DNA from: Defluviicoccus sp.
GTDB taxonomy: Bacteria > Pseudomonadota > Alphaproteobacteria > Rhodospirillales > Defluviicoccaceae
Assembly (NCBI GenBank): GCA_029624735.1
Contig: JARSSM010000024.1
Coordinates: 1 to 64,000, forward strand
Direction: 5' to 3'
DNA: 64,000 nt
Below the pieces are notes generated by a model. That model had not been told where the DNA came from. It saw only the letters and a program-made list of their open reading frames with translations, and made no database searches. Below are positions 55,380 to 64,000 of the stretch, piece by piece. Position numbers and translations under genes: made by a program. Position 1 is the first letter of the stretch, and the number at the start of each line of letters is the position of its first letter.

Positions 55380-56295
55380 GGCCGGCCCATGCGCTGCGCG
55401 CCGTCGGCAAGCGCCAGATAGAGCGCGAGCAGCGCCATCTGCGGCGGCTGGTCGGTACGATGGACGAGGTGCGTCCAGCCGGCGCTGCGGGCGAGCGACC
55501 GCAAAGCCTCCCGGTGCGCAGCGAAACGGGTCCGGTACGCGGCGCGGACCGCCTCGACACGGCCAAACAGCGCTTCCCCGTCCGCCTCACAACCGGAAAA
55601 CAGGACCCGGCCGGTGAAGGGCAGCGCTTCCTCCGCCGGATCGATGATCTGGACCAGTGCGCCGCGGACTCCTGAGCGGACGAACGCCTGGACGACGGTC
55701 TCGATGCGCTCCGGAGGCGCCAGGAAATCGCCGAACAGGACAAGCCTCGCGTAGCGCGGCAGCGGCTCGGCCGGCGGCAGGCTGGGCGGGGAGAGAGCCG
55801 GCGCTGGTGCGGGCACGCGCGGGCGCGCGTCAAGCGCAAGGGCGAGGCGGGCCAGGGCGGCGCGGCCGCTCGCGGGTTGCAGACCCTCGCCGAGCAGGGC
55901 GACCCGCTCGCCGCTGCGGACGAGCAGCGCCGCCAGCGCCAGCAGCAATAATCTGGCGGAATCGATCTTCGTCGGCCACGCGGCCGCCGACCGATAGCGC
56001 ATCGAGGCCGAGCCGTCGCACCACAGCCACACGCTCTGCGCCGCTGCCCACTCGGTTTCGCGGACGTAGAGCCGATCGGTTTTCGCCGACTGGCGCCAGT
56101 CGATGCGGGCGGCGGCGTCGCCCGGCTGGTAGCGGCGGAACTGCCAGAACGACTCGCCGCTGCCGACCCGCCTGCGGCCATGCACACCCTGGGCAACGGT
56201 CGCCGCCACCCGCTCCGCCGCCACCAGGAGCGGCGGCAGGTTCTGCACCAGCGCTTCCGCCTCCAGAAGGTGGCGGCCGGCTGGGCTGGCCGTGG

Positions 56296-56314
<19 letters not shown>
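55373..56314 (-). CDS. DUF58-domain protein
   Basis: A 313-residue protein with the DUF58 core FWQFRRYQPGDAAARIDWRQ, then SAKTDRLYVRETE and LWCDGSASMRY, a VWA-like start with the DxSxS pattern kept as DGSAS. These proteins work with MoxR ATPases in envelope assembly or chaperoning. The start is probably GTG 56314, which overlaps the MoxR gene by 19 bases; no ATG gives a better fit. Confidence 0.9.
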
Positions 56315-57315
<1,001 letters not shown>

Positions 57316-57347
57316 TGGCCGTCCCTCACCGCCCGCCCTGCCGGACC

Positions 57348-57920
57348 ATGACAAGAACGCCGCCACCACCACCGCCTGCCGCACCTGACGGCGCTGCCGC
57401 GTCTGGCCCGGCTTCCGGACCGGCTGGCGTCAGGATCATCGAAGATCTCGACATGCGCATCGACCGCGATGGTCGCTGGTACTATCACGGTTCGCCGATC
57501 GATCGCAAAGAGCTGGTCTGCCTGTTTGCGCAGACATTGCGGCGCGCCGGCGACGGCAGCTACTGGCTGGTGACGCCGGTGGAGGCCGCGCGCATCGTCG
57601 TCGAGGATGCACCGTTCGTCGCCGTTGAAGCCTTTCTCGGCGGCGAGGGACGCAAGCGCACCGTCAGCCTGCGCACCAACATCGATGAGATCATCACGGT
57701 CAATGCCGAGCACCCCCTCTATGTGGTAATGGACGCGGCGACTGGCGAGCCTGCGCCATACGTGCAACTCGACGCGGGTCTGATCGCACGGCTCAGCCGG
57801 CCAGTATACTACGAGCTTGTCAATGCCGGCGGCGAGGAAGCAGTCGCAGGTAAGCGGCAATATGGAGTGTGGAGTTGCGGCCAGTTCTTCTGTCTCGGCA
57901 GCCTGGACGAGGCGACGTAA
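57348..57920 (+). CDS. DUF1285 protein
   Basis: A 190-residue protein of the DUF1285 family. After a proline-rich N-terminus come MRIDRDGRWYYHGSPIDRKE, YWLVTPVEAARIVVEDAPFV and LRTNIDEIITVNAEHPL, all typical. Function is unknown. It starts the conserved block DUF1285, CoA pyrophosphatase, DUF6111, cca, all coupled by overlaps here. Confidence 0.92.
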   Translation: MTRTPPPPPPAAPDGAAASGPASGPAGVRIIEDLDMRIDRDGRWYYHGSPIDRKELVCLFAQTLRRAGDGSYWLVTPVEAARIVVEDAPFVAVEAFLGGEGRKRTVSLRTNIDEIITVNAEHPLYVVMDAATGEPAPYVQLDAGLIARLSRPVYYELVNAGGEEAVAGKRQYGVWSCGQFFCLGSLDEAT

Positions 57921-58555
57921 CGGTCGGTCGCGGCCGGGCCTGGCTTGAGTCCCGTTTCAGTGATCGTCGGCAGGTGCTGCCGGCGTCGCCGACGGCGGTC
58001 GACGTCCACGCTGAGCGTGGCGACCACACTCTGAATGCCGGCCTCGATCCGCTGCCGCCGCTCAAGCTGGCCGCGGTGCTGCTGCCGTTCGTCGACCGCG
58101 ACGGGGAGTTGAGCCTGATCTTCACCCAGCGCACTGCGCACCTGGCCCATCATGCCGGCCAGATCAGCTTTCCCGGCGGCCATATCGAACCCGACGACGG
58201 CGGGCCGGTCGAGACCGCGTTGCGCGAGACGGAGGAGGAGATCGGCCTCGATCGCCGGCACATCACGATCATCGGCCGGCTCGAGACCTACGTCACCCGC
58301 ACGGGCTTCATCGTCACGCCGGTGGCAGGCGTGGTGACGCCGCCGTTTGAGCTCGCGCCCGACGAACACGAGGTGGCGGAGGTGTTCGAGGTGCCACTCA
58401 GCCATTTTCTTGATCCCGCCAATCATCACCACTGTTCGGCGGAGTTCGAAGGGGTCGTCCGCTACTTCTATGCGATGCCCTATCAGGATTATTTCATCTG
58501 GGGCGCCACTGCCGGGATGTTGATGAATCTGTACGAGATCCTCACCCGTCGATGA
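57869..58555 (+). CDS. NUDIX hydrolase, CoA pyrophosphatase type
   Basis: A NUDIX enzyme of up to 228 residues. The UPF0035 motif IFTQRTAHLAHHAGQISFPG runs straight into the NUDIX box GGHIEPD and TALRETEEEIGL. It is expected to split CoA or acyl-CoA into phosphopantetheine and 3',5'-ADP. The start is uncertain: GTG 57869 overlaps DUF1285 by 52 bases, and a GTG near 57970 would give a shorter protein closer to family length. The stop overlaps the next gene by 4 bases. Confidence 0.88.
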   Translation: MELRPVLLSRQPGRGDVTVGRGRAWLESRFSDRRQVLPASPTAVDVHAERGDHTLNAGLDPLPPLKLAAVLLPFVDRDGELSLIFTQRTAHLAHHAGQISFPGGHIEPDDGGPVETALRETEEEIGLDRRHITIIGRLETYVTRTGFIVTPVAGVVTPPFELAPDEHEVAEVFEVPLSHFLDPANHHHCSAEFEGVVRYFYAMPYQDYFIWGATAGMLMNLYEILTRR

Positions 58556-58854
58556 CGCGGATCCTCCTGCAGTACCTGTTGCCGCTGATCCTGCCGACGC
58601 TTGTCTATCTGCTCTGGGTCAGGATCGCTGGCCGGGCAAGGACCGTCGAAGGTGTCAATCGGCTGGCCAGCGAAGGGCCGTGGTTGTGGCTGATCGTGGC
58701 CGGTGTCGTGCTCATGGGCGCCGTCCTGGCAGCGTCGGCGTGGACAGGCGGCAGCGGACCCACCGGCACGTATGTCGCGCCGCGTTGGGAAGGGGGGCGC
58801 GTCGTGCCCGGCCACGTCGTGCCGCCGCCAGGCAAGGGGGCCGACCCGCGGTGA
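58552..58854 (+). CDS. DUF6111 small membrane protein
   Basis: A 100-residue protein with two helices (LLQYLLPLILPTLVYLLWV and LWLIVAGVVLMGAVLAASAW) and a Gly/Pro-rich tail with the conserved YVAPRWEGGRVVPGHV. It always seems to sit between the NUDIX and cca genes in Rhodospirillales. ATGA overlap upstream, GTGA overlap downstream. Function unknown. Confidence 0.88.
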   Translation: MTRILLQYLLPLILPTLVYLLWVRIAGRARTVEGVNRLASEGPWLWLIVAGVVLMGAVLAASAWTGGSGPTGTYVAPRWEGGRVVPGHVVPPPGKGADPR

Positions 58855-60197
58855 GCGGCGACAAGGAGAGGCCGCCAGCACCGCGGTGGATCGAGACTGA
58901 AGCCCTGATTCTCAACGTCTCCGGACCGGTCGGCGCGCTGCATCCGCAACCCTGGATGACGAAGCCGGAGACAACGCGGGTGATCGCGGCGCTTCGGGCC
59001 GGGGGCGATGAGGTGCGCTTTATCGGCGGCTGCGTGCGCGATGCGCTGATCAAGCGGCCGGTGCAGGACATCGACATCGCGCTCTCGGCCCCGCCCGACC
59101 GCGTGAGCGAACTTCTGACTTCGGCTGGCGTGCGCGTCGTGCCGACCGGGATCGCGCATGGCACCGTCACCGCCGTCATCGGCCATGTCCACTTCGAGAT
59201 CACGTCGCTGCGGGTTGATGTCGAGACCTTCGGCCGCCATGCCCGGGTCGAATTCACCGACGACTGGAGCCAGGATGCGGCGCGCCGCGATTTCACCATC
59301 AACGCCATGTCGTGCACCCCTGACGGCACCATCTACGACTACTTCGGCGGCTTGGACGATCTCGCTGCCGGGCGGGTCCGGTTTGTCGGTGATGCCACCC
59401 AGCGCATTGAGGAGGATGCGCTCAGGCTGTTGCGCTTCTTCCGCTTTTACGCCGTCTACGGGGAGCCGCCCGCCGACGAACACGCGCTGGCGGCCTGTCG
59501 GGCCCGGGCTGCGGACGTGGCACGGCTGTCGGTGGAGCGTGTGCGCGGTGAGCTGCTCCGCCTGCTGATGGCGCCGGAACCGGCGGACGTGCTGCAGCTG
59601 ATGCGCGACAACGGCGTGCTGGCGCATGTGCTGCCGGAGGCCGGTCGTCTGGAGCGCTTGAAACGCCTGTGCTGGCTTGAAAGCCATGCCCTGGCACGGC
59701 CGTCGGTAAAGCCCGACCCGACCCGGCGCTTGGCCGCTCTGTTCGATGCGGACGGCGGCATCGCCCTGCGCCTTGCCGACCGGTTCAAGTTCTCGCTCCG
59801 CGAGCGCAAGCGCCTGGTAACGGCGGCGGCGCGGCCTTGGCCGCGTGCCTTGGCAGACGATCCGCGAGCGCTCGCGAAAGCTCTGCATCATGAAGGCGTG
59901 CACGCGGTCCGCGACATCGCGCTGATCCAATGGGCCGATGAGCTGATCGGCCAGGCGAAGCTGCCGCGCGCACGCACGGAGGCTTGGTATCGGGTGCTGG
60001 ATACCATTGACAACTGGCGCGAAGTGACATTTCCGCTCAAGGGTCGCGATGCCATCGCGCTGGGCGTGCCGCACGGCCGAAGCATCGGGCGGCTGTTGCG
60101 CGAAGTCGAGGACTGGTGGGAAGAGGGCGGCTACGTCGCCGGCCGCGCCGATTGCCTTGAAAAGCTCAAGGCCGTACTGGAAGAGGAAAGCCGATAG
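58851..60197 (+). CDS. cca: CCA tRNA nucleotidyltransferase
   Basis: A 448-residue class II tRNA nucleotidyltransferase. The head domain has RFIGGCVRDALIKRPVQDID with the metal-binding DxD (DID), then RRDFTINAMS, and the neck has RIEEDALRLLRFFRFYAVYG with the ERVRGELLRLL helix. It adds or repairs the CCA end of tRNAs. GTG 58851 overlaps the DUF6111 stop by 4 bases. At 448 residues it is slightly longer than average because of the N-terminal lead-in. Confidence 0.94.
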   Translation: MSGDKERPPAPRWIETEALILNVSGPVGALHPQPWMTKPETTRVIAALRAGGDEVRFIGGCVRDALIKRPVQDIDIALSAPPDRVSELLTSAGVRVVPTGIAHGTVTAVIGHVHFEITSLRVDVETFGRHARVEFTDDWSQDAARRDFTINAMSCTPDGTIYDYFGGLDDLAAGRVRFVGDATQRIEEDALRLLRFFRFYAVYGEPPADEHALAACRARAADVARLSVERVRGELLRLLMAPEPADVLQLMRDNGVLAHVLPEAGRLERLKRLCWLESHALARPSVKPDPTRRLAALFDADGGIALRLADRFKFSLRERKRLVTAAARPWPRALADDPRALAKALHHEGVHAVRDIALIQWADELIGQAKLPRARTEAWYRVLDTIDNWREVTFPLKGRDAIALGVPHGRSIGRLLREVEDWWEEGGYVAGRADCLEKLKAVLEEESR

Positions 60198-60251
60198 AGC
60201 CGGGCGACAAGCCATTGCAACGACCGTTTCACGGGAGAGAGGAAGGGGACG

Positions 60252-60680
60252 ATGGACTGGAAGTTTATTTTTCTCTCGTTTCAGGGCCGGCTGAACCGCA
60301 AGCCGTACTGGCTCGGCACTATCGCGCTCTTGAGCCTCGTCATCATCGGCGTGTTCGGCGTCATGTTCCTTACCGGAGGCGGCAGCGTTGCCGCGATCGG
60401 TGTCATCTACCTGCTCTTGCTTTGGCCGACGCTTGCGATCGGCGTCAAGCGCTTGCATGACCGCAACAGATCCGCCTGGTGGCTGGTCGTATTCTATGTC
60501 GTTCCGACGCTGCTCAACGTTTTGGGCGCGGGCGGGGACGGCGATGGTGTCGGCGCCACGATCTTCGGCCTAGCCAGCCTCGCGATCAGCATCTGGGCGC
60601 TGGTGGAGCTTGGCTTCCTGCGCGGCACCGTTGGCGCCAACCGCTACGGTCCTGATCCGCTCGCTTCACCGGCCGCGTGA
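60252..60680 (+). CDS. DUF805 membrane protein
   Basis: A 142-residue protein with the family opening FLSFQGRLNRKPYWLGTIAL, four hydrophobic helices, RLHDRNRSAWWLVVFYVVPT and a short GANRYGPDPL end. Members are of unknown function, possibly in membrane stress. AGAGGAAGGGG precedes ATG 60252. A clear terminator follows. Confidence 0.92.
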   Translation: MDWKFIFLSFQGRLNRKPYWLGTIALLSLVIIGVFGVMFLTGGGSVAAIGVIYLLLLWPTLAIGVKRLHDRNRSAWWLVVFYVVPTLLNVLGAGGDGDGVGATIFGLASLAISIWALVELGFLRGTVGANRYGPDPLASPAA

Positions 60681-60712
60681 GCAGCGAAAGCGGCGGCGCT
60701 GGGCTGCGTGGG

Positions 60713-60753
60713 CCCGGGCGCAAAACGCCCGGGGTTTGCCGGCGCCCCTTTTT
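60713..60753 (+). terminator. intrinsic terminator after the DUF805 gene
   Basis: CCCGGGCG-CAAAA-CGCCCGGG is a perfect 8-bp stem (60713-60733). It is followed by a second short G4/C4 hairpin and TTTTT at 60749-60753. Both fit an intrinsic terminator of the cca-DUF805 transcript. Confidence 0.75.
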
Positions 60754-60818
60754 CGGCAGCGGCGGCCCCCCACATCTCCTTTGGCAGACACCAATCGCGT
60801 AAGCGACGGAGGCAAGCG

Positions 60819-61220
60819 ATGGATGCGAGTTCGGGCTGGGGCGGCAGGGGTGAAGCGGCCCGCAACGTCCTCGGAGAGCCGCTCAAGGTCTGCTGCACGC
60901 AGCCAATGACCGGCTACTACCGGACGGGAAGTTGCGAGACGGGGCCAAGCGATACCGGCCTGCACGCTGTCTGTGCCGAGATGACGGCAGAGTTCCTCGC
61001 GTTCAGCCGCGCCGCCGGCAACGATCTCAGCACGCCGCAACCCGCGTTCGGCTTCCCCGGCCTGAAGCCCGGCGATCGCTGGTGCCTGTGTGCCGCGCGT
61101 TGGCGTGAAGCGCTCGACGCCGGCATGGCGCCGCGGGTCGTCCTCGCCGCCACCCACGAACGCGCGCTTGCGGTCGTCACGCTTGACGATCTGAAACGCC
61201 ACGCGCTCGACTTGACCTGA
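60819..61220 (+). CDS. DUF2237 protein
   Basis: A 133-residue protein of the DUF2237 family: NVLGEPLKVCCTQPMTGYYR then TGSCETGPSDTGLHAVCAEM, and FPGLKPGDRWCLCAARW. The conserved cysteines suggest metal or thiol chemistry; function is unknown. GGAGGCAAGCG precedes ATG 60819. Confidence 0.93.
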   Translation: MDASSGWGGRGEAARNVLGEPLKVCCTQPMTGYYRTGSCETGPSDTGLHAVCAEMTAEFLAFSRAAGNDLSTPQPAFGFPGLKPGDRWCLCAARWREALDAGMAPRVVLAATHERALAVVTLDDLKRHALDLT

Positions 61221-61327
61221 CGGCCTGCCATCGCCCGAAGAAGAATACTTTATTTGCAGCAAGTTGGCGGAGGGAAAGGAACTGGGATCCAACCGTCTCT
61301 GCTGCGGTTTCAACGGCTTACGATGCA

Positions 61328-61357
61328 CCCTTCGGCGTTGCCTCGGCTGCCGAAGGG
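61328..61357. terminator. 9-bp hairpin between convergent genes
   Basis: CCCTTCGGC and GCCGAAGGG pair perfectly over 9 bases around a 12-base loop. It lies about midway between the DUF2237 stop (+) and the transporter-domain stop (-). No T-run, so it is a candidate two-way transcript end. The rest of 61221-61407 holds no gene that I can support. Confidence 0.5.
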
Positions 61358-61407
61358 GATACGGCTCTGGGCTCGATCAGGCTCGGGCTGCTCTTCGGTC
61401 ATCGGCG

Positions 61408-62661
61408 CTACGGAACGGCCAATGAACGCTCGGCCGCACCAGCGGCTTCCCGGGCGATGCCAAGGGGATGTTGCGCGACCGCGCCGGCGACGAACCGTTG
61501 CACTTCGCGGTAGCGGACGCGAACATCCTCGGTGACTTGGTAATACATCAGAAGTTCGCGTAGCGGTGCCGAAAAATCCTTGTGTGCCGCCAATACTGCA
61601 ACCAGAGCACCGAAGGTGATCTTGCCCTCAATGACGAGATAGCCGCCAATGAGGTAGAAAAAGAATGGTACGAGATTGTTGAGGAAGTTTATGGCGGACT
61701 TCATCAGGTATTTCTTCTTAAAGATGCCGAAACGGATCTCCTGGATGCGGCGCACGCTCGCAAACATCGCGCGCAACGGACTCACACTTCCCGGAGTAGG
61801 ATGCCCGCTTTCGCCAAGCAGGCCGCCCAGACGCCTGACTTCTTGGACGCGAGTGCGGTTCAACCCGTTTATGCGGCGCTGCAGGGGAGGAATGACGGCA
61901 AGCTGAATTGGCAGCATCAGCAAGGCTGCCCCGCCGAGAACCGGATCCTGGATCAGCATGAAGGCAAGCAGGGTGAGGAACGTCCCGCCCTGGAATACCG
62001 GCGTGACGAACGCCTCGCCAGCAAATCCGCCGACGGGTTCCACCTCCTGAACGATGATCGGAATGAGTTGGGACTGTCCGCCCAGCCGCCCATTGCGGTG
62101 CCAGCCGCGATAGACCATCAGCCGTAGACGCCGGATGAGGAGTTCGCCAACCCGGCCCTGGTAGACGTTCAGCCAGTATTTGATTGACCCGTTCGCCAGC
62201 AGACTCACCAAATAAAGGAGGCACAGCACGACGAGGAATTGGACCTGGCTGAAGGCGACATCATCAATCTCTATGATATTGTTCGCCGATCCGATGGCAT
62301 GATTGACGATGTGCTTTGGGATCTCGAGCGTCAGATAAAGGGGTAGCATCGCGGCTGCGGCGACGACCAGGAGCACCGCCTGACGAATGCGTGTTCGGTG
62401 CAAGATCAGCTTGAAGATCCCGTCAATGAGACCGACAGAATGCGCGCGATGCAGGTCTTCGTCGAGACGTTCACGGAGCACCCTGCGTGCCTTGACCCTC
62501 GTCGCAAAGACGACTCCAATCCAGGTAACGGAAAGGACCAGCATTACAGGGGTGCCGTAGACGGTACCATGGACTAGCGCGTGCAGGACTCCCGACGACG
62601 TGAGGGCAGCCAACTCCAAAGCCGCGTGCCCGCATTCGTGAAACCAATCGATGAAAAACAT
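61408..62661 (-). CDS. ABC-type transmembrane domain protein lacking its ATPase
   Basis: A 417-residue membrane protein. Residues 85-390 resemble the six-helix exporter domain of ABC transporters, with VYQGRVGELLIRRLRLMVYR where coupling-helix motifs lie and FLNNLVPFFFYLIGGYLVIE near the last helices. One further helix lies at 35-52. The reading ends soon after, with VRVRYREVQRFVAG, just where a nucleotide-binding domain should follow. No Walker motif is found in the 187 bases downstream, nor in the gene after. It may be a truncated relic or a stand-alone membrane half. Confidence 0.7.
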   Translation of the reverse strand: MFFIDWFHECGHAALELAALTSSGVLHALVHGTVYGTPVMLVLSVTWIGVVFATRVKARRVLRERLDEDLHRAHSVGLIDGIFKLILHRTRIRQAVLLVVAAAAMLPLYLTLEIPKHIVNHAIGSANNIIEIDDVAFSQVQFLVVLCLLYLVSLLANGSIKYWLNVYQGRVGELLIRRLRLMVYRGWHRNGRLGGQSQLIPIIVQEVEPVGGFAGEAFVTPVFQGGTFLTLLAFMLIQDPVLGGAALLMLPIQLAVIPPLQRRINGLNRTRVQEVRRLGGLLGESGHPTPGSVSPLRAMFASVRRIQEIRFGIFKKKYLMKSAINFLNNLVPFFFYLIGGYLVIEGKITFGALVAVLAAHKDFSAPLRELLMYYQVTEDVRVRYREVQRFVAGAVAQHPLGIAREAAGAAERSLAVP

Positions 62662-62696
62662 CTGCGTCAGTCAGGGTCCGGGCGAATGTGCCTGTA

Positions 62697-63140
62697 TCAT
62701 TTGGCGTTTTGAGCGAACCAGGCTTTCATCTGTGCAATTTCGTTTTGCTGGGTGGTGATGATCTCTTCGGCGAGCTTGCGGATTTTTGGGTCCTTGCCAT
62801 ACTTCAGAACAATTTCGGCCATGTCGATCGCTCCCTGGTGGTGAGGGATCATCCCGGCGACGAAGTCGCGATCGGCGTCGCCGGTGAGAGTGATCATCAT
62901 GTCGTGGTGCATCTTTTCGTTGACAGCCTGGTACGCCGCGATCACTGGAACTGTGGAGCTTGTCCCATGATCGTCGTGCGATGGTCGTTCGGGCGCGGCC
63001 GATATGTGTTCGTGTTGCATCGGCATGGCGCTGCCGCCGGCCTGGGCGCTTGCGTCACCGTTAAGGGCGCCGCCGATGACCACGGCTGCCGCGAGGGCGA
63101 TTGCGTAACGAAGACGATTGTTGGGCGCGGCGAACAGCAT
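62697..63140 (-). CDS. DUF305 copper-resistance-type periplasmic protein
   Basis: A 147-residue protein with a signal (about 1-33, ending ASAQA), a His/Met-rich stretch (MPMQHEHISA) and the DUF305 domain: AVNEKMHHDMMITLTGDADR with DFVAGMIPHHQGAIDMAEI. The many His and Met suit copper or silver binding in the periplasm. It lies 87 bases from the sensor kinase gene in the same direction, which suggests a metal-responsive unit. Confidence 0.92.
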   Translation of the reverse strand: MLFAAPNNRLRYAIALAAAVVIGGALNGDASAQAGGSAMPMQHEHISAAPERPSHDDHGTSSTVPVIAAYQAVNEKMHHDMMITLTGDADRDFVAGMIPHHQGAIDMAEIVLKYGKDPKIRKLAEEIITTQQNEIAQMKAWFAQNAK

Positions 63141-63227
63141 GGCGCTTTCCCCATGGTCTGAGCGGACTCTGAAATCTGAGCTGGATGGAACTTACATCCT
63201 CCTGGTTTCGCCAGCTTTGCGGCGGCG

Positions 63228-64000
63228 TTACGAAGTGTTGCCCGTCCGGCAAGTGTGGCCGAGGATGGGCAAAGTGACGGTGACCGAGAGGCCGCCACCG
63301 CTTCTATTCGCCAGCTGGATATCGCCGCCGTGGGCGCGGATGGTCGAGCGCGCAACGGTGAGGCCCAGGCCGGCACCACCGGTTTCGCGGCTTCGGCTGG
63401 CCTCCAGCCGATAGAAGGGATCGAACACCCGGTCGAGCTCAGCCGTCGGAATGCCGGGACCATCGTCGTCGATGGTGACGATCAGCGTGTCCGCCTGCTT
63501 TGCGAGCGAGACGCGCGCGCGTGTACCGTATTTCACCGCGTTGTCGACGAGGTTGGAAAACGCCCGTTTGATTGCCAGTGGCCGACAGGATAGCGGCGCG
63601 TGAGTGTCCGCGCGCAGCACGACATCATGGCCGCTATCGACGAGATGATCGCAGACCGTCTCGATGATCGTGCCGATATCGACCGTCCTGACGTTCTCGC
63701 CCGTCGAGTCGCCGCGCAGGAAATCGAGCGTCGACTGAATCATCGCTTCCATCTCGTCGAGATCGCTCTCGATCGTCTGGCGCAGTTCCTCGTCCCGGAC
63801 GAAGTGCGCCCGTAAGCGCAGCCGGGTGATCGGGGTCTTCAGATCATGCGATACCGCGGCCAGTGTCTGCGTGCGATCGTCGATCAGCCGCTTGATCCGC
63901 GCCTGCATCCGATTGAAGGCGGACGCAGCGAGGCGCACCTCCCGCGGGCCGGCTTGCGGAACATCGGCCGACGCGGCGTCGATGCCGATGCGATCGGCGG
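63228..64000 (-). CDS. two-component sensor histidine kinase, 5' part outside window
   Basis: An EnvZ-type kinase whose N-terminal sensor is cut by the right edge. The visible part begins in a HAMP domain (PREVRLAASAFNRMQARI) and continues to the H-box AAVSHDLKTPITRLRLRAHF, the N-box FSNLVDNAVKYG, DDDGPGIP and GGAGLGLTVARS. All residues for ATP binding and autophosphorylation are present. No stop or start interrupts the frame to base 64000. With DUF305 next to it, a metal or envelope stimulus is possible. Confidence 0.92.
   Translation of the reverse strand, partial: ADRIGIDAASADVPQAGPREVRLAASAFNRMQARIKRLIDDRTQTLAAVSHDLKTPITRLRLRAHFVRDEELRQTIESDLDEMEAMIQSTLDFLRGDSTGENVRTVDIGTIIETVCDHLVDSGHDVVLRADTHAPLSCRPLAIKRAFSNLVDNAVKYGTRARVSLAKQADTLIVTIDDDGPGIPTAELDRVFDPFYRLEASRSRETGGAGLGLTVARSTIRAHGGDIQLANRSGGGLSVTVTLPILGHTCRTGNTS

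Noticed and set aside
53811..55421. Open frame of over 500 codons opposite the DUF4159 gene
   Set aside because: The minus strand carries recognisable BatA and DUF4159 parts and coupled neighbours; the plus strand has low-complexity shadow sequence only.

Overview
The window reads as chromosomal DNA of a high-GC alphaproteobacterium, most likely of Rhodospirillales type. The signs are the alphaproteobacterial form of initiator tRNA, thrB next to rnhA, a FzlA-like GST protein, a MoxR/DUF58/DUF4159 block, a DUF1285/CoA-pyrophosphatase/DUF6111/cca block, and split gcvPA/gcvPB. Most genes are packed with ATGA, GTGA or TAATG overlaps. No rRNA genes, CRISPR array, intact insertion sequence or prophage is visible; the only tRNA is tRNA-fMet at the left edge.

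Layout. 1-4.1 kb: tRNA-fMet, then a small accessory module (AraC regulator divergent from an aldo/keto reductase and a zinc alcohol dehydrogenase), ending in a decayed cupin gene. 4.2-13.0 kb: an accessory biosynthetic cluster. Five minus-strand genes (PqqD-like carrier with a C-terminal tail, HPr-kinase-like P-loop protein, two GT2 glycosyltransferases, lasso-B2-type cysteine protease) face a plus-strand nucleotidyltransferase-fold gene. They diverge from a Wzx-like flippase, an AGE-family epimerase and an SDR. This mix of RiPP-type and glycan-type genes, with no visible precursor peptide or lasso cyclase, is the best candidate for an undescribed system.

13-33.6 kb: NfeD/slipin pair, SDR, TPR protein, FzlA-like protein and glycerate kinase. 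Then come a LIV-type ABC transporter operon with an embedded acyl-CoA ligase, a TrmA-family RNA methyltransferase, lutABC for lactate use, an Smr protein, a DUF2892 protein behind a clear promoter/operator, and hslVU. 33.8-34.9 kb is a small AT-rich island with a dCTP-deaminase-fold gene and an 80-residue unknown.

35-50.5 kb: ahcY with a long leader, a GT4 and an LpxH-like phosphoesterase, an orphan znuB, algH, a DsbD/ScsB-like thiol transporter, a peroxiredoxin, rnhA-thrB, a CDGSH protein, a lipoprotein, the gcvT-H-PA-PB operon (glycine cleavage) and a RatA/Coq10-like protein.

50.5-64 kb: the MoxR-DUF58-DUF4159-membrane protein operon on minus, then DUF1285, NUDIX, DUF6111 and cca on plus. 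After these lie DUF805 and DUF2237 proteins, a transporter membrane domain without its ATPase, a DUF305 protein and a histidine kinase cut by the right edge. Functions rest on motif reading; no database search was possible, and start codons were chosen by Shine-Dalgarno sites, overlaps and family length.
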